64,000 nt of DNA from an uncultured Flavobacteriaceae bacterium (lineage in GTDB: Bacteria; Bacteroidota; Bacteroidia; Flavobacteriales; Flavobacteriaceae): the NCBI GenBank assembly GCA_947502635.1, contig CANNAN010000011.1, forward strand, positions 83,632 through 147,631, in the 5' to 3' direction. A program made the position numbers and the translations under genes. Each line of letters opens with the position of its first letter. Position 1 is the first letter of the stretch. Shown here piece by piece: positions 30,730-40,687 of the stretch. Under the pieces are notes generated by a model, which had not been told where the DNA came from, did no database searches, and saw only the letters and a program-made list of their open reading frames with translations.

Positions 30730-31788
30730 TCAAATTGCTAATAAAAATTCAATAGAATCAACACTATCCGCATAATCCCAAAGTTGAGGTTTTTGAGTCG
30801 CTCCAAATGCGATTTCATTTTCTGTAAATCCATTAGAAACAATACATTGGATTTGTTGTGTTTCTAGATTTAATTTTTCTTTTAATTGTTTAGTTGAATC
30901 ATAATATTCATAAAAAACAGTAGCAATAGGGGAAGCATGACTCTTATCTTCCTTTATCATTAAAAAACCATTTTCCAGCATATCAAACTCACTCATTAAA
31001 TACACAGCTTTGTTATAGTCGTAATTATTAGCATACTTTGCTTTGTTAATAATAGGATGCCAATGATACATAGCTTCAAAAAAGGCATCAAAATTGTAAT
31101 TTTTTGGAACAAATAATTTAGATACATTTCTACAGCCTAAACCATAATATCTAAAAATATCTTCAGAAAGTGCTTTTAGTTCTTCTTTAGACTCTTTGCC
31201 GTTTAAAACTGCGATCGAATTTCTATTATTTCTTATAATAGATGGTTTATTTTTAAAATAGTATTCAAAATAGCGTGCTGTATTGTTACTACCAGTTGCA
31301 ATTACGGCATCAAAACCTTCTATTTTCCCTTCAGTGAACGTTATGGCACCTTTAAGTTCTGGTTCAACAAATTCTAAATATTTTGCTAAATATTGTAATA
31401 GGTGCTTATCGTTTGATGATTGTTTTACCAATACATGGTGCCCTGAAACGAGTACCGATAAAAAATCATGAAACCCTACCAATGGTATATTTCCAGCCAA
31501 AATAATAGCAACTTGCTTAGACTTAGTCGTGTTAATTTGATAAGGCGCTAACCATTTGTTTAGGTTTTCTTCAGTTAAAGATTCTACCCAACCTTCAAGT
31601 GAAAACCGAATATTCTCTTCTGTAAACCAGCCATTATTTTCTTTAGTTAGTTTTAATTGATGCATAAAACCATCAAAGAATAAATCATTATGTTCAATAT
31701 TATCCTTTTTTAGAATAACTTCGTTAGAAAATTGACTTAAAAAATCTCCTAATTTTACAAAAGCGTTAATTCTTTGTTGTAAATTCAT
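30730..31788 (-). CDS. LuxC-like acyl-CoA reductase
   Basis: VAIILAGNIPLVGFHDFLSVLVSGHHVLVKQSS, GSNNTARYFEYYF, YGLGCRNVSKLFVPK. Start placed at MNLQQRINAF (31788) rather than the ORF-track start (31851) because a minus-strand TAAATTTG -7-like box lies at 31833-31840. Confidence 0.85.
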   Translation of the reverse strand: MNLQQRINAFVKLGDFLSQFSNEVILKKDNIEHNDLFFDGFMHQLKLTKENNGWFTEENIRFSLEGWVESLTEENLNKWLAPYQINTTKSKQVAIILAGNIPLVGFHDFLSVLVSGHHVLVKQSSNDKHLLQYLAKYLEFVEPELKGAITFTEGKIEGFDAVIATGSNNTARYFEYYFKNKPSIIRNNRNSIAVLNGKESKEELKALSEDIFRYYGLGCRNVSKLFVPKNYNFDAFFEAMYHWHPIINKAKYANNYDYNKAVYLMSEFDMLENGFLMIKEDKSHASPIATVFYEYYDSTKQLKEKLNLETQQIQCIVSNGFTENEIAFGATQKPQLWDYADSVDSIEFLLAI

Positions 31789-31794
31789 TCTGTA

Positions 31795-31826
31795 TTTGGT
31801 TATGAATGGTTTTGGCGTTATTTTTG
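31795..31826 (+). promoter_or_regulatory. Bacteroidetes-type promoter for the ferredoxin gene
   Basis: TTTG (31795-31798), 20-nt spacer, TATTTTTG (31819-31826; consensus TAnnTTTG), 39 nt before the ATG at 31866. Confidence 0.6.
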
Positions 31827-31865
31827 CATCTGCAAATTTAAGCAAACTCAAGAGAAAAAAAAGCT

Positions 31866-32219
31866 ATGGCTATTATAATAACAGACGAATGTATAAATTG
31901 TGGTGCTTGTGAACCTGAGTGCCCTAATACCGCAATATATGAAGGTGCCGATGATTGGCGTTATAAAGATGGTACCAGTTTAGAAGGTACTGTTGTGTTA
32001 ACTAATGGAAATGAAGTAGATGCGGATGAGGCGCAAGAGCCTGTAAGTGATGAGGTTTATTACATCGTTCCAGATAAGTGTACAGAATGTAAAGGTTTTC
32101 ATGACGAACCACAATGTGCTGCTGTTTGTCCTGTAGATTGTTGTGTTCCTGATGAAGATGTGGTTGAAACAGAAGAAGAATTGCTAGCTAAACAACGATT
32201 TATGCATCCTGAAGGATAG
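31866..32219 (+). CDS. 4Fe-4S dicluster ferredoxin
   Basis: [19 protein letters not shown] and [22 protein letters not shown]. Confidence 0.95.
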   Translation: MAIIITDECINCGACEPECPNTAIYEGADDWRYKDGTSLEGTVVLTNGNEVDADEAQEPVSDEVYYIVPDKCTECKGFHDEPQCAAVCPVDCCVPDEDVVETEEELLAKQRFMHPEG

Positions 32220-32252
32220 GTCGAAAAATTTTTACGCTAATTTATAAAATAG

Positions 32253-32281
32253 AATCCTGAGCTTTAAGCTTGGGATTTTTT
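32253..32281 (+). terminator. Terminator after ferredoxin
   Basis: aatcctgagct-tta-agcttgggatt (with G-T pairs) plus T run. Confidence 0.75.
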
Positions 32282-32336
32282 GTTGAAATAATAAAAAGTT
32301 ATTTTAACTTTAAAAACTAGAAAATGTAATATTATC

Positions 32337-33125
32337 TTGAAAGAAACGGCATTTATAATAGATCATGATTTAGCGCCCTTTGTTAATTGTATATATACGG
32401 ACGAGAATTTTGATGCTAATGGTCATACTAATATTCCTTTGTATGCAGATGGCTATCCTGGAATTATGTTTCAGCAAGCAGAAAATGGTTTCTTTCTTCT
32501 TCCAAAAAATAAAAAACTATCCGAGCTTTTCCTTTTTGGGCAAACACTAGCACCCGTTTCTTTAGATATTAAAGGGGTTTATAAGTTTGTAATTATTCAG
32601 TTGTATCCTTTTGCTTCTAAATATTTATTAGGTGTAGACCCTAAAGTTTTAAATGATGATTGTTATGATTTATTAGAAATAAACTATATAGATGTTGAAA
32701 AATACAGGCAGTCATTAATGCAAACGAATAGCCTGGATACGCAAGTGAGAATTATTTCAGATTTAATGAGAGCATTAATAAAAACTCATAAAATTTCTGA
32801 AAACGATAAAATAGAAAAAGCTATTTCTATAATAATTAAGAATAATGGACAAATAAAAATAAAGGAATTATTGAACAAAATTTATATGACGGAACGTACG
32901 TTTGAGCGTAATTTTATGGCATATATAGGTTTAACACCTAAACAGTTTTCTAAAATAATTCAGTTTCAAAGTTCAATAAGCAAATTAACACAATCTACTT
33001 ATAATTCTCTGTTAGATATTGGATATGATAGTGGTTTTTCTGATCAATCTCATTTTATAAGAACCTTTAAAAGCTATACAGGACAAACACCATCTTATTA
33101 TCTTAATCATTTATCTAATAAATGA
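32337..33125 (+). CDS. AraC-family transcriptional regulator (TTG start)
   Basis: C-terminal HTH: KELLNKIYMTERTFERNFMAYIGLTPKQFSKIIQFQ...LLDIGYDSGFSDQSHFIRTFKSYTGQTPSYY. Confidence 0.9.
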   Translation: MKETAFIIDHDLAPFVNCIYTDENFDANGHTNIPLYADGYPGIMFQQAENGFFLLPKNKKLSELFLFGQTLAPVSLDIKGVYKFVIIQLYPFASKYLLGVDPKVLNDDCYDLLEINYIDVEKYRQSLMQTNSLDTQVRIISDLMRALIKTHKISENDKIEKAISIIIKNNGQIKIKELLNKIYMTERTFERNFMAYIGLTPKQFSKIIQFQSSISKLTQSTYNSLLDIGYDSGFSDQSHFIRTFKSYTGQTPSYYLNHLSNK

Positions 33126-33199
33126 TTTTGTCGGTTTTATTCAATTTTTAGATACGCCTATCAAATACTTTTGCCTCATAATATTAAAATTTAAAAATT

Positions 33200-33829
33200 A
33201 TGAAAGTAGTCGTATTTGGTTCTACAGGAACTATAGGTAAGCATCTTATTCAACAATCTTTAGAAAAAGGACATCAGGTATTAGCTTTTTGCAGAAATGC
33301 AGAAAAACTTAACGGATTCTCAGATCCAAATTTAAAAATAAAGGAAGGTGATGTCTTTAATCCTGATGATGTTTCTTCAGCAATAAAAGATCAAGAAGTC
33401 GTTATTATTGCTCTTGGATCGGGAAGTAAAAAAAGTATTGTTAGGTCTCAAGGCACAAAAAATATCATTACTGCCATGAATAATAATGGTGTGAATCGAT
33501 TAATTTGTCAAAGTACTTTAGGTACTTATGAAAGTAATGAAAATCTTAATTTCTTTTGGAAGTATATTATGTTCGGGTGGTTTTTAAAACAGGTTTTTAT
33601 AGATCATGAACTGCAAGAACATTATGTAAAGAATAGTCATCTAGATTGGACTATTGTAAGACCAGGAGCTTTTACCGATGGAGAAAAAACAGAGAAATAT
33701 AAACATGGATTTAGTGCTAAAACAAAATCATTAAAACTTAAAATTTCAAGAGCAGATGTTGCCGATTTTATTTTAAAACAAGTTACAGACCCTTATTACC
33801 TTCATAAAACACCAGGATTGTCTTATTGA
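33200..33829 (+). CDS. NAD(P)-binding SDR-like (NmrA-type) protein
   Basis: MKVVVFGSTGTIGKHLIQQSLEKGHQVLAFCRN; LDWTIVRPGAFTDG. Confidence 0.88.
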   Translation: MKVVVFGSTGTIGKHLIQQSLEKGHQVLAFCRNAEKLNGFSDPNLKIKEGDVFNPDDVSSAIKDQEVVIIALGSGSKKSIVRSQGTKNIITAMNNNGVNRLICQSTLGTYESNENLNFFWKYIMFGWFLKQVFIDHELQEHYVKNSHLDWTIVRPGAFTDGEKTEKYKHGFSAKTKSLKLKISRADVADFILKQVTDPYYLHKTPGLSY

Positions 33830-33932
33830 AGCATTGACTTAATTTGAACGATGTCTTTGGCGTTAGTATTTATAAGATTCATATAGCTTTAACCATATTG
33901 AAATAAGTACTATATAATTGATTGATCGTAGA

Positions 33933-33960
33933 ATCCTGAGTTTATTACTTGGGATTTTTA
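33933..33960 (+). terminator. Terminator, related to 32253-32281
   Basis: aatcctgag-tttatta-cttgggatt plus T-rich tract. Confidence 0.65.
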
Positions 33961-33994
33961 TTTTCTTTTTTTAAGATATATCTGCTACATTTAC

Positions 33995-35410
33995 ATGGTA
34001 ACTAAGCTAATAAGACAGATGAAAAATTATTTACTTTCTATGATGTGTTTTTTTGTTCTTCTACTTTTCTTACAGTTTTCAGTATTTGCGCAACAAAAAC
34101 CTAACATTGTATTTATTCTTTCAGATGATGCGGGTTATGCAGATTTTGGGTTTCAAGGGAGTCAGGTAATAAAAACACCTCATTTAGATAAATTGGAGTC
34201 TCAGGGTGTGAGATTTAATCAAGCTTATGTCTCTGCTGCAGTTTGTGGACCATCGCGAGCTGGGATTCTAACAGGTAAATATCAACAACGTTTTGGCTTT
34301 GAAGAAAATAATGTGCCAGGTTACATGAGTAAATCTGGAACAGTTGGAGATGATATGGGCTTGCCTTTAGATCAAAAAACCATTGGAGATCATCTGAAAT
34401 CGTTAGGATATAAAACAGCCATTATTGGTAAATGGCACCAGGGTAATGCAGATAGGTTTCATCCTTTGAAAAGAGGGTTTGATGAATTTTATGGTTTTAG
34501 GGGAGGTGCCAGAAGTTATTATGAATTTAAAGAAGGCAATTCAAATACTAAGCAAGAAGATTGGTTAGAGCATGGGTTTGCAAATTATTATGAAACCGAA
34601 ACGTATTTAACAGACGCGTTTGCAGATAAAACGGTAGCCTTTATTGAAGAGAATAAAGACCACCCATTTTTTGTTTTTTTATCTTTCAATGCGGTACACA
34701 CACCCATGGAGCCTGATGAAAAAGATTTGGAAACATTTCCTAATCTAACAGAGAAACGCCAAAAATTAGCAGCGATGACTTTGTCTATGGACCGTGCTTG
34801 TGGGCGTGTTTTACAAAAACTAAAAGATTTGGGTTTAGACGAAAATACTATTGTGGTTTTTACTAATGATAATGGCGGACCTTCAGACTCTAATGCTTCA
34901 ATAAACAGTCCTTTGAGTGGTACAAAGGCAAATCATTTAGAAGGAGGAATTCGTGTACCATTTATAATGAGGTGGACGGGTGTTATTCCAGAAAATATTG
35001 AATATAATTATCCCATAAGTACTCTTGATTTATTACCTACATTTTTTAAAGCAGCTGGAGGCGCTATGAATAAGTTATCTGGGATAGATGGTGTAAATCT
35101 CTTACCGTACGTTTTAGGGGAAAATAAAAACAGACCTCATGAAACTCTGTATTGGAAAAAAGAGAGCCGAGGAGCTATTCGAAATAATGACTGGAAATTA
35201 CTTCGTTTTCCAGACCGTCCAGCAGAACTTTATAACATTGCTGAAGACCTCTCTGAAACTAATAATTTAGCAACTAAATATCCAGATAGAGTAAAAACAA
35301 TGTATAAAAAACTATTCGAATGGGAATTGACTTTAGAACGTCCTAAGTGGCAATTACTAAGGAAATATGAAGGCAAAGCCATGAAAAGAATGGATGCTTA
35401 TAAAAAATAA
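33995..35410 (+). CDS. Secreted sulfatase
   Basis: [20 protein letters not shown]; formylglycine motif [22 protein letters not shown]; start may be the Met at 34019 (MKNYLLSMM, signal peptide). Confidence 0.93.
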   Translation: MVTKLIRQMKNYLLSMMCFFVLLLFLQFSVFAQQKPNIVFILSDDAGYADFGFQGSQVIKTPHLDKLESQGVRFNQAYVSAAVCGPSRAGILTGKYQQRFGFEENNVPGYMSKSGTVGDDMGLPLDQKTIGDHLKSLGYKTAIIGKWHQGNADRFHPLKRGFDEFYGFRGGARSYYEFKEGNSNTKQEDWLEHGFANYYETETYLTDAFADKTVAFIEENKDHPFFVFLSFNAVHTPMEPDEKDLETFPNLTEKRQKLAAMTLSMDRACGRVLQKLKDLGLDENTIVVFTNDNGGPSDSNASINSPLSGTKANHLEGGIRVPFIMRWTGVIPENIEYNYPISTLDLLPTFFKAAGGAMNKLSGIDGVNLLPYVLGENKNRPHETLYWKKESRGAIRNNDWKLLRFPDRPAELYNIAEDLSETNNLATKYPDRVKTMYKKLFEWELTLERPKWQLLRKYEGKAMKRMDAYKK

Positions 35411-35455
35411 GATTATTATATTAGGTATCTTAAATTTTATCCTAATTATTAACAC

Positions 35456-36022
35456 ATGACTTTTTTAGAGTTTTTCAATACAATATTAAATACTTCTTTC
35501 GCGTCGTACGAGGCACTTCCTTTTTCTGTAAAAAAAGTGCATTTTAAAAAAGGAGAGATTATTACTGAATATGGGCAGGTAGAAGATACTTTATATTTTA
35601 TGAATAATGGTATTGTTGAAATGACCATTAAAAGTTATATGACTGAAAAAATAATTGACTTTTTTTTTAATAAGGAACTGTTTTGTGGTTATACATCCTT
35701 TCTAGATGAGCAGCCTACAGATGTGCAGATTAAAGCATTAATGGATTGTGATATGGAAATGATTAAACGTAAAAGTTTGATAGAAGCCTATGATTTTTCA
35801 TTAGAGGTAAATAAGTTTGGAAGAATTATGACTGAATATGGTTATATTAGAAAGTCTAATAGAGAAAAATCCCTCTTAACAAAAACAGCAGAAGAAAGAT
35901 ATGCCGAAATGTTTCAATTCAATGCTGAATATATTTCCAATATTCCAGTAAATAAAATAGCCAAATATCTAGGTATACACCCAGAAAGCTTAAGCAGAAT
36001 TAGAAAAAAAATAAATTCCTAA
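35456..36022 (+). CDS. Crp/Fnr-family regulator
   Basis: cNMP-like N-terminal fold (FKKGEIITEYGQVEDTLYFMNNGIVEM) and C-terminal NKIAKYLGIHPESLSRIRKKI. Confidence 0.88.
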   Translation: MTFLEFFNTILNTSFASYEALPFSVKKVHFKKGEIITEYGQVEDTLYFMNNGIVEMTIKSYMTEKIIDFFFNKELFCGYTSFLDEQPTDVQIKALMDCDMEMIKRKSLIEAYDFSLEVNKFGRIMTEYGYIRKSNREKSLLTKTAEERYAEMFQFNAEYISNIPVNKIAKYLGIHPESLSRIRKKINS

Positions 36023-36090
36023 CATAGATCAAGTGTGATTTTTAGTTTCTTTTTTTAGTAGTATATAGTTTCGCTAAAAACTTTAAAACT

Positions 36091-36873
36091 ATGAATTTAG
36101 ACACTATCATTTCGCAATTACCAACTCCTATTGAGGTTTTAATTGACCCCGTTTCACTAATCGTTTATGCTATTTTTGGAGGCTTATTTATATGGGAATC
36201 TTTTTTCCCAGCAAGGGAGTTACCCAAAATAAAATTTTGGAAACTAAGAGGGCTACTTTTCTTTATAGCTTTTATGCTTCTTACAACATATATTCCTTTG
36301 TTATGGGATGGTTTTTTTGCTACATTTCAATTAATTGATTTAAGCTATCTAAGTTTAACGATGCAAATTATGCTAGGCGTATTTTTATTTGAACTTGTAC
36401 AATATGGCTGGCATATTAGTATGCATAAATCAAATTTCCTGTTTAGAATATCCCATCAAATTCATCACAGTTCAGAACGTTTAGATGTGCCTAGTACATT
36501 CATTTTTAGCATCAATGATATGATTGGATTATCGTTGGTTGGTTCAGTCAGTTTTGCTTTTATTATGGGGTTAGCTCCAGAAGCAATTACTGCAGTTATT
36601 CTATCAACTACTTTTTTAGGCGTATTTCAACATGCTAATATTAATACCCCAAGATGGATAGGATATATCATTCAAAGACCAGAAAGCCATACGGTACATC
36701 ATGCAAAAGGCATTCATAAGTATAATTATACAGATTTGCCAATTATAGATATGCTGTTTGGTACGTTTAAAAACCCAAAGGGACATGAATATGAAACGGG
36801 GTATTATTTAGGAGCCTCTAATCGAGTCTTAGATATGTTACTGTTTAAAGATGCTACTAAGGAGAAACAATAA
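36091..36873 (+). CDS. Sterol desaturase/fatty acid hydroxylase family protein
   Basis: Histidine clusters HISMH, HQIHHSSE, HTVHHAKG in a multi-TM protein. Confidence 0.9.
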   Translation: MNLDTIISQLPTPIEVLIDPVSLIVYAIFGGLFIWESFFPARELPKIKFWKLRGLLFFIAFMLLTTYIPLLWDGFFATFQLIDLSYLSLTMQIMLGVFLFELVQYGWHISMHKSNFLFRISHQIHHSSERLDVPSTFIFSINDMIGLSLVGSVSFAFIMGLAPEAITAVILSTTFLGVFQHANINTPRWIGYIIQRPESHTVHHAKGIHKYNYTDLPIIDMLFGTFKNPKGHEYETGYYLGASNRVLDMLLFKDATKEKQ

Positions 36874-36919
36874 TGACTGGTAATTATTATCAAGTCATGT
36901 TTTAAATCCTATATATATT

Positions 36920-37558
36920 ATGGATCATAAATTTCAAAATAATGCCATACGAGGGCCAATAAATGCATTCCTTTTTAAATTACTTTCTGGATATATGGAC
37001 ATGCTTTTGGGAAATTCAAAAAGAAAACTTTTTAATAATCACCCAAAGACTGTTGTTGAAATTGGACCAGGAGCAGGTGCCAATATGAGGTATCTGAAAA
37101 AAGGAACGAACCTTGTTGCTATCGAACCCAATATTTATATGCATGCTAACCTCAAAAAAAGCGCTGATAAGTACGGTATCAATTTAGAAATAAAGTCACT
37201 TGTTGGTGAAGCCATTGATTTACCTGATGCGTCTTATGATTTTGTAATCAGTACCTTGGTTTTATGCACAGTTGATGATCCCTTGGAATGTTTGCAACAA
37301 ATTAAACGCATTTTAAGGCCTTCTGGGGTTTTTGTATTCATAGAGCATGTAAAGGCTAGAGAGCATTCTGTGTTGGCATCTATTCAAAATATAATTCACA
37401 AACCCTGGCATTGGTTTTTTGAAGGATGCCATACCAATCGTGACACTAAACAACTACTGGAATCTGTAGGGTTTGGTCATTTAGAATTAGAAACCTATAA
37501 TTTATACTCACCTTTTATTCCTATAATTCCTCAAATTCGGGGATGTGCCATTAAATGA
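36920..37558 (+). CDS. Class I SAM-dependent methyltransferase
   Basis: VVEIGPGAGANMRYLKKGTNLVAIEPN; LPDASYDFVISTLVLCTVDDPLECLQQIKRILRPSGVFVFIEHV. Confidence 0.9.
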   Translation: MDHKFQNNAIRGPINAFLFKLLSGYMDMLLGNSKRKLFNNHPKTVVEIGPGAGANMRYLKKGTNLVAIEPNIYMHANLKKSADKYGINLEIKSLVGEAIDLPDASYDFVISTLVLCTVDDPLECLQQIKRILRPSGVFVFIEHVKAREHSVLASIQNIIHKPWHWFFEGCHTNRDTKQLLESVGFGHLELETYNLYSPFIPIIPQIRGCAIK

Positions 37559-37969
37559 TTGGTATGGTGGGTTTATTGAATTTTTAGCTTTTATTTTGTA
37601 CAAGCAAATTTAATATGTATTGATTTTCTTGCTTTAAAATTATAACTTTACTTTAAAATATGAAACGATTTTGTTTCAAGTCGTTTAAACCATTTGATTT
37701 ACTCGAACGGCTTTATAAAACGAAAGAGAAATACAAAAGATGATATTAATGATGACGCTTTAAAGCTTAAACCAGGTAGTGTGCCTTATTTGGTGATGAG
37801 TTCTCACGGTCTTAGCCATATCGCTTTATTTGATGATTGTAAACACAATGTAAGAGATGCTCTTATTAGTTCTTTTTCTTCAGCAAGTAATCCTGGTCAT
37901 TAGAATAAAAAATTATCATGTGAAAAAAATACAATATACACCTATTTTAATCTGTAATTTTTAAGAATA

Positions 37970-38293
37970 ATGAATACAAAAATTAAAATTTTACTTTGGA
38001 TTCTTTCTATACTCTTTTTAAATATTTTTGGAAGATATCTTTACATTGTTTTTTCAACAGGAGGATATAGTTGGATTAAACATTTTTATATAGTAATAGC
38101 GGGAGCCATTGCTGCACTAATAGCAATAATTATCTTTTTTATAGCTAACTATTTTATAAATAAAAAAAGAAAAGAGCTAAAGTTGTTTTCATTTACTAAA
38201 ACGCGTTTATTGATTATGTTTTCATCTATAATCTTAGCTTATATAGGAGAAGAAATTTACTTATTTCTTTCAGATTATTTTCTGTTTAATTAG
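37970..38293 (+). CDS. Hypothetical three-TM protein
   Basis: 107-aa hydrophobic ORF; no family recognised. Confidence 0.5.
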   Translation: MNTKIKILLWILSILFLNIFGRYLYIVFSTGGYSWIKHFYIVIAGAIAALIAIIIFFIANYFINKKRKELKLFSFTKTRLLIMFSSIILAYIGEEIYLFLSDYFLFN

Positions 38294-38372
38294 CTTTTAA
38301 AGTTTACATATATGAAGGTCGGTCAATGAAAAGGAAGGATGCTTACAGAGAATAAAACTCTTGAATTTTTAT

Positions 38373-39539
38373 TTAACCCTCATATTTTCTATTTAAACGA
38401 AATAGAACTAAACAAAAAGCAATAATTACTAATATTAATAAAAATATATAACTCATAATTAAATGACTCCAGCTAGAAATAATACCCAATAAAACGGGGC
38501 CAATAAGAAAACCTATAAAACCTATTCCAGAGACAATTGAAATGGCAACAGAGGTATGAAGCCCCTTTGTTTGACCTGCTAATCTGAAGATTTCAGGAAT
38601 TATAACAGAAAGACCAAGACCTAAAACTCCAAAACCCAAAACACTAATGTATAAATGAGAGACTAATATTAGTAAGTAAGAAACGATCGCTATAATACAA
38701 CCATAACTTATAGTTCTAATCGCACCAATTTTTTTACTGATACCATCTCCAAAAAATCGCCCTAAAGTCATGGTAAAAGAAAAAATTACAAACCCAAACC
38801 CTGCTTGGCTTTCAGAAACATGAACGGTGTCAAATAGAAACAGATTGCTCCAATGTTCTACGGCTCCTTCATTAAACATAATAATAAAAGCAACTATAGA
38901 TAATCCTAACATAGGTTTTATACTTTTAAATATGTTGGTGCTTTCTTTGTGTTTTTCTTGTGTTGATTCATCGATATTATCATAATTTTTAGACAGTAAT
39001 ATTGTTGTTAAAATTATAAATGAAGACATTAGCAACATATGATAACTTGGATTTGAAAACTTAGAAATCAAAAAACTTCCTATTCCAGCACCAATAAATC
39101 CTCCTAAACTAAAAAAACCATGTGCAGCAGACATAAAGTTTTGGTTATCTTTTTTTTCGATATTGGAAACCAATGCATTCATAGAGACATCTGTAAATCC
39201 AGAAAAAACTCCCGTTACAAATAAGCTAAGGCATAATAACGAATAACTAGGAGCAATTAATGGTAAATTAAATAATATAGCAAAAACAATAATACCTATT
39301 TTGGTAGAACGACCAATCCCAATTTTTTTATTTACATAAGGCACAAAAGGAATAGAAATTAGTAAGCCCAAAGCTGTAAAAAATAAAGCTAGACCTATTT
39401 GTGAATCGTTTAATTCAAATTTCATTTTAATATGAGGTAAATAAAGAACCCAGGTTCCTATTAAAATATTAATTGAAGAAAAAACCCATGAAGGGGCAAA
39501 GTATCTTAAATTAGAAAGAATAAGTAGTAGAGATCTCAT
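38373..39539 (-). CDS. MFS transporter
   Basis: About 12 hydrophobic segments; YVNKKIGIGRSTKIGI and GDGISKKIGAIRTISYG loop motifs. Confidence 0.88.
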   Translation of the reverse strand: MRSLLLILSNLRYFAPSWVFSSINILIGTWVLYLPHIKMKFELNDSQIGLALFFTALGLLISIPFVPYVNKKIGIGRSTKIGIIVFAILFNLPLIAPSYSLLCLSLFVTGVFSGFTDVSMNALVSNIEKKDNQNFMSAAHGFFSLGGFIGAGIGSFLISKFSNPSYHMLLMSSFIILTTILLSKNYDNIDESTQEKHKESTNIFKSIKPMLGLSIVAFIIMFNEGAVEHWSNLFLFDTVHVSESQAGFGFVIFSFTMTLGRFFGDGISKKIGAIRTISYGCIIAIVSYLLILVSHLYISVLGFGVLGLGLSVIIPEIFRLAGQTKGLHTSVAISIVSGIGFIGFLIGPVLLGIISSWSHLIMSYIFLLILVIIAFCLVLFRLNRKYEG

Positions 39540-39634
39540 TTGTCTGGTTTTTTACAAATAAACAACAGGTTTCAAATAATAAGTACAAGGATTTAGTCTT
39601 AGATTGATACATTTTATTCATTTAAAATAATTAA

Positions 39635-40507
39635 TTGATATATTTTGGTAACTTTGTGTTATTGAAGGCTTTGTATAAACATATTTCTTATTCTTTTGAA
39701 AATTCCTTTCAGGTAGAAAAGTTTGATCAAAAAAAATTATGTGCTCATGATGGTTTGCATTTTCATGATAGTTATGAAATTGTTTTTGTGAAAAATGGAA
39801 ACGGAAAAATAATTGTTGAAGGAAATGAAATAAATTATAATAATGGTGTATTAATTTTCCTTGGACCGTGCATACCTCATTTTAGTTTTTCAAATACTAA
39901 CTTTGAAGATAATTATGAAGTTGTTATCCATTTTGGTAATGAGTTTGTTGAGCAACGTTTAAGATTATTTCCAGAGTTTCGAGATTTACTACCGTTAATC
40001 CACAAATCAAAGCAGTTTTTAGTTTTTAACTCTGAAGTAAAAAAAGAGTTAACCCCACAATTTGAACAAATAACTAATCTAAACCCGATGAAGCAGTTAA
40101 TTTCTATATTTAATTTGCTTTATGAATTATCGAAATCTACATCGCCTAAAAAAATAATTAAAGAAGAAGTAAGTAATCGTTATGCGAAAAACAAGCAATT
40201 AGATAAAATATTTAAATTTTTAAATCAAAATTACCATCACCAAATAAGTACTAGAGATATGGCATTACATGTTGGTCTTACTACAAATTCATTTTGTAGA
40301 ATGTTTAAAGCATTAACCCAAAAATCATTTATAAGTTATCTAAATGAATATAGAATAAACAGAGCCATGAAACTGTTAGAGGAAACAGATGATAATATAT
40401 CTGAAATTGCCTATCAATGTGGTTTTGAAAACCTTTCATATTTTTCTAAAAAATTCTCAAAATTAAAAGGGAAGAAACCTATTGAGTATAGAAAAAATTA
40501 TCGTTAA
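39635..40507 (+). CDS. AraC-family regulator with cupin N-terminus
   Basis: HFHDSYEIVFVKNGNGKIIVEGNEI; HTH ISTRDMALHVGLTTNSFCRMFKALTQKSFISYLNEYRINRAMKLL...IAYQCGFENLSYFSKKFSKLKGKKPIEYRK. Start codon uncertain (track uses TTG). Confidence 0.88.
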   Translation: MIYFGNFVLLKALYKHISYSFENSFQVEKFDQKKLCAHDGLHFHDSYEIVFVKNGNGKIIVEGNEINYNNGVLIFLGPCIPHFSFSNTNFEDNYEVVIHFGNEFVEQRLRLFPEFRDLLPLIHKSKQFLVFNSEVKKELTPQFEQITNLNPMKQLISIFNLLYELSKSTSPKKIIKEEVSNRYAKNKQLDKIFKFLNQNYHHQISTRDMALHVGLTTNSFCRMFKALTQKSFISYLNEYRINRAMKLLEETDDNISEIAYQCGFENLSYFSKKFSKLKGKKPIEYRKNYR

Positions 40508-40687
40508 GAATATATACTATTAATATAGCAAATAGAGCAGACTTGTACTTTTTTACAAAGACAGCGAATCTTTTTAATTTGACTTTTAAAATGGAAAATA
40601 TAAAAATAAGATCTGTGATAAACTAAAAATGTAGTGTCTTTTTTGCATATTAAACTTCATATATAAAGCAGGTTAATCTTAACCCAA

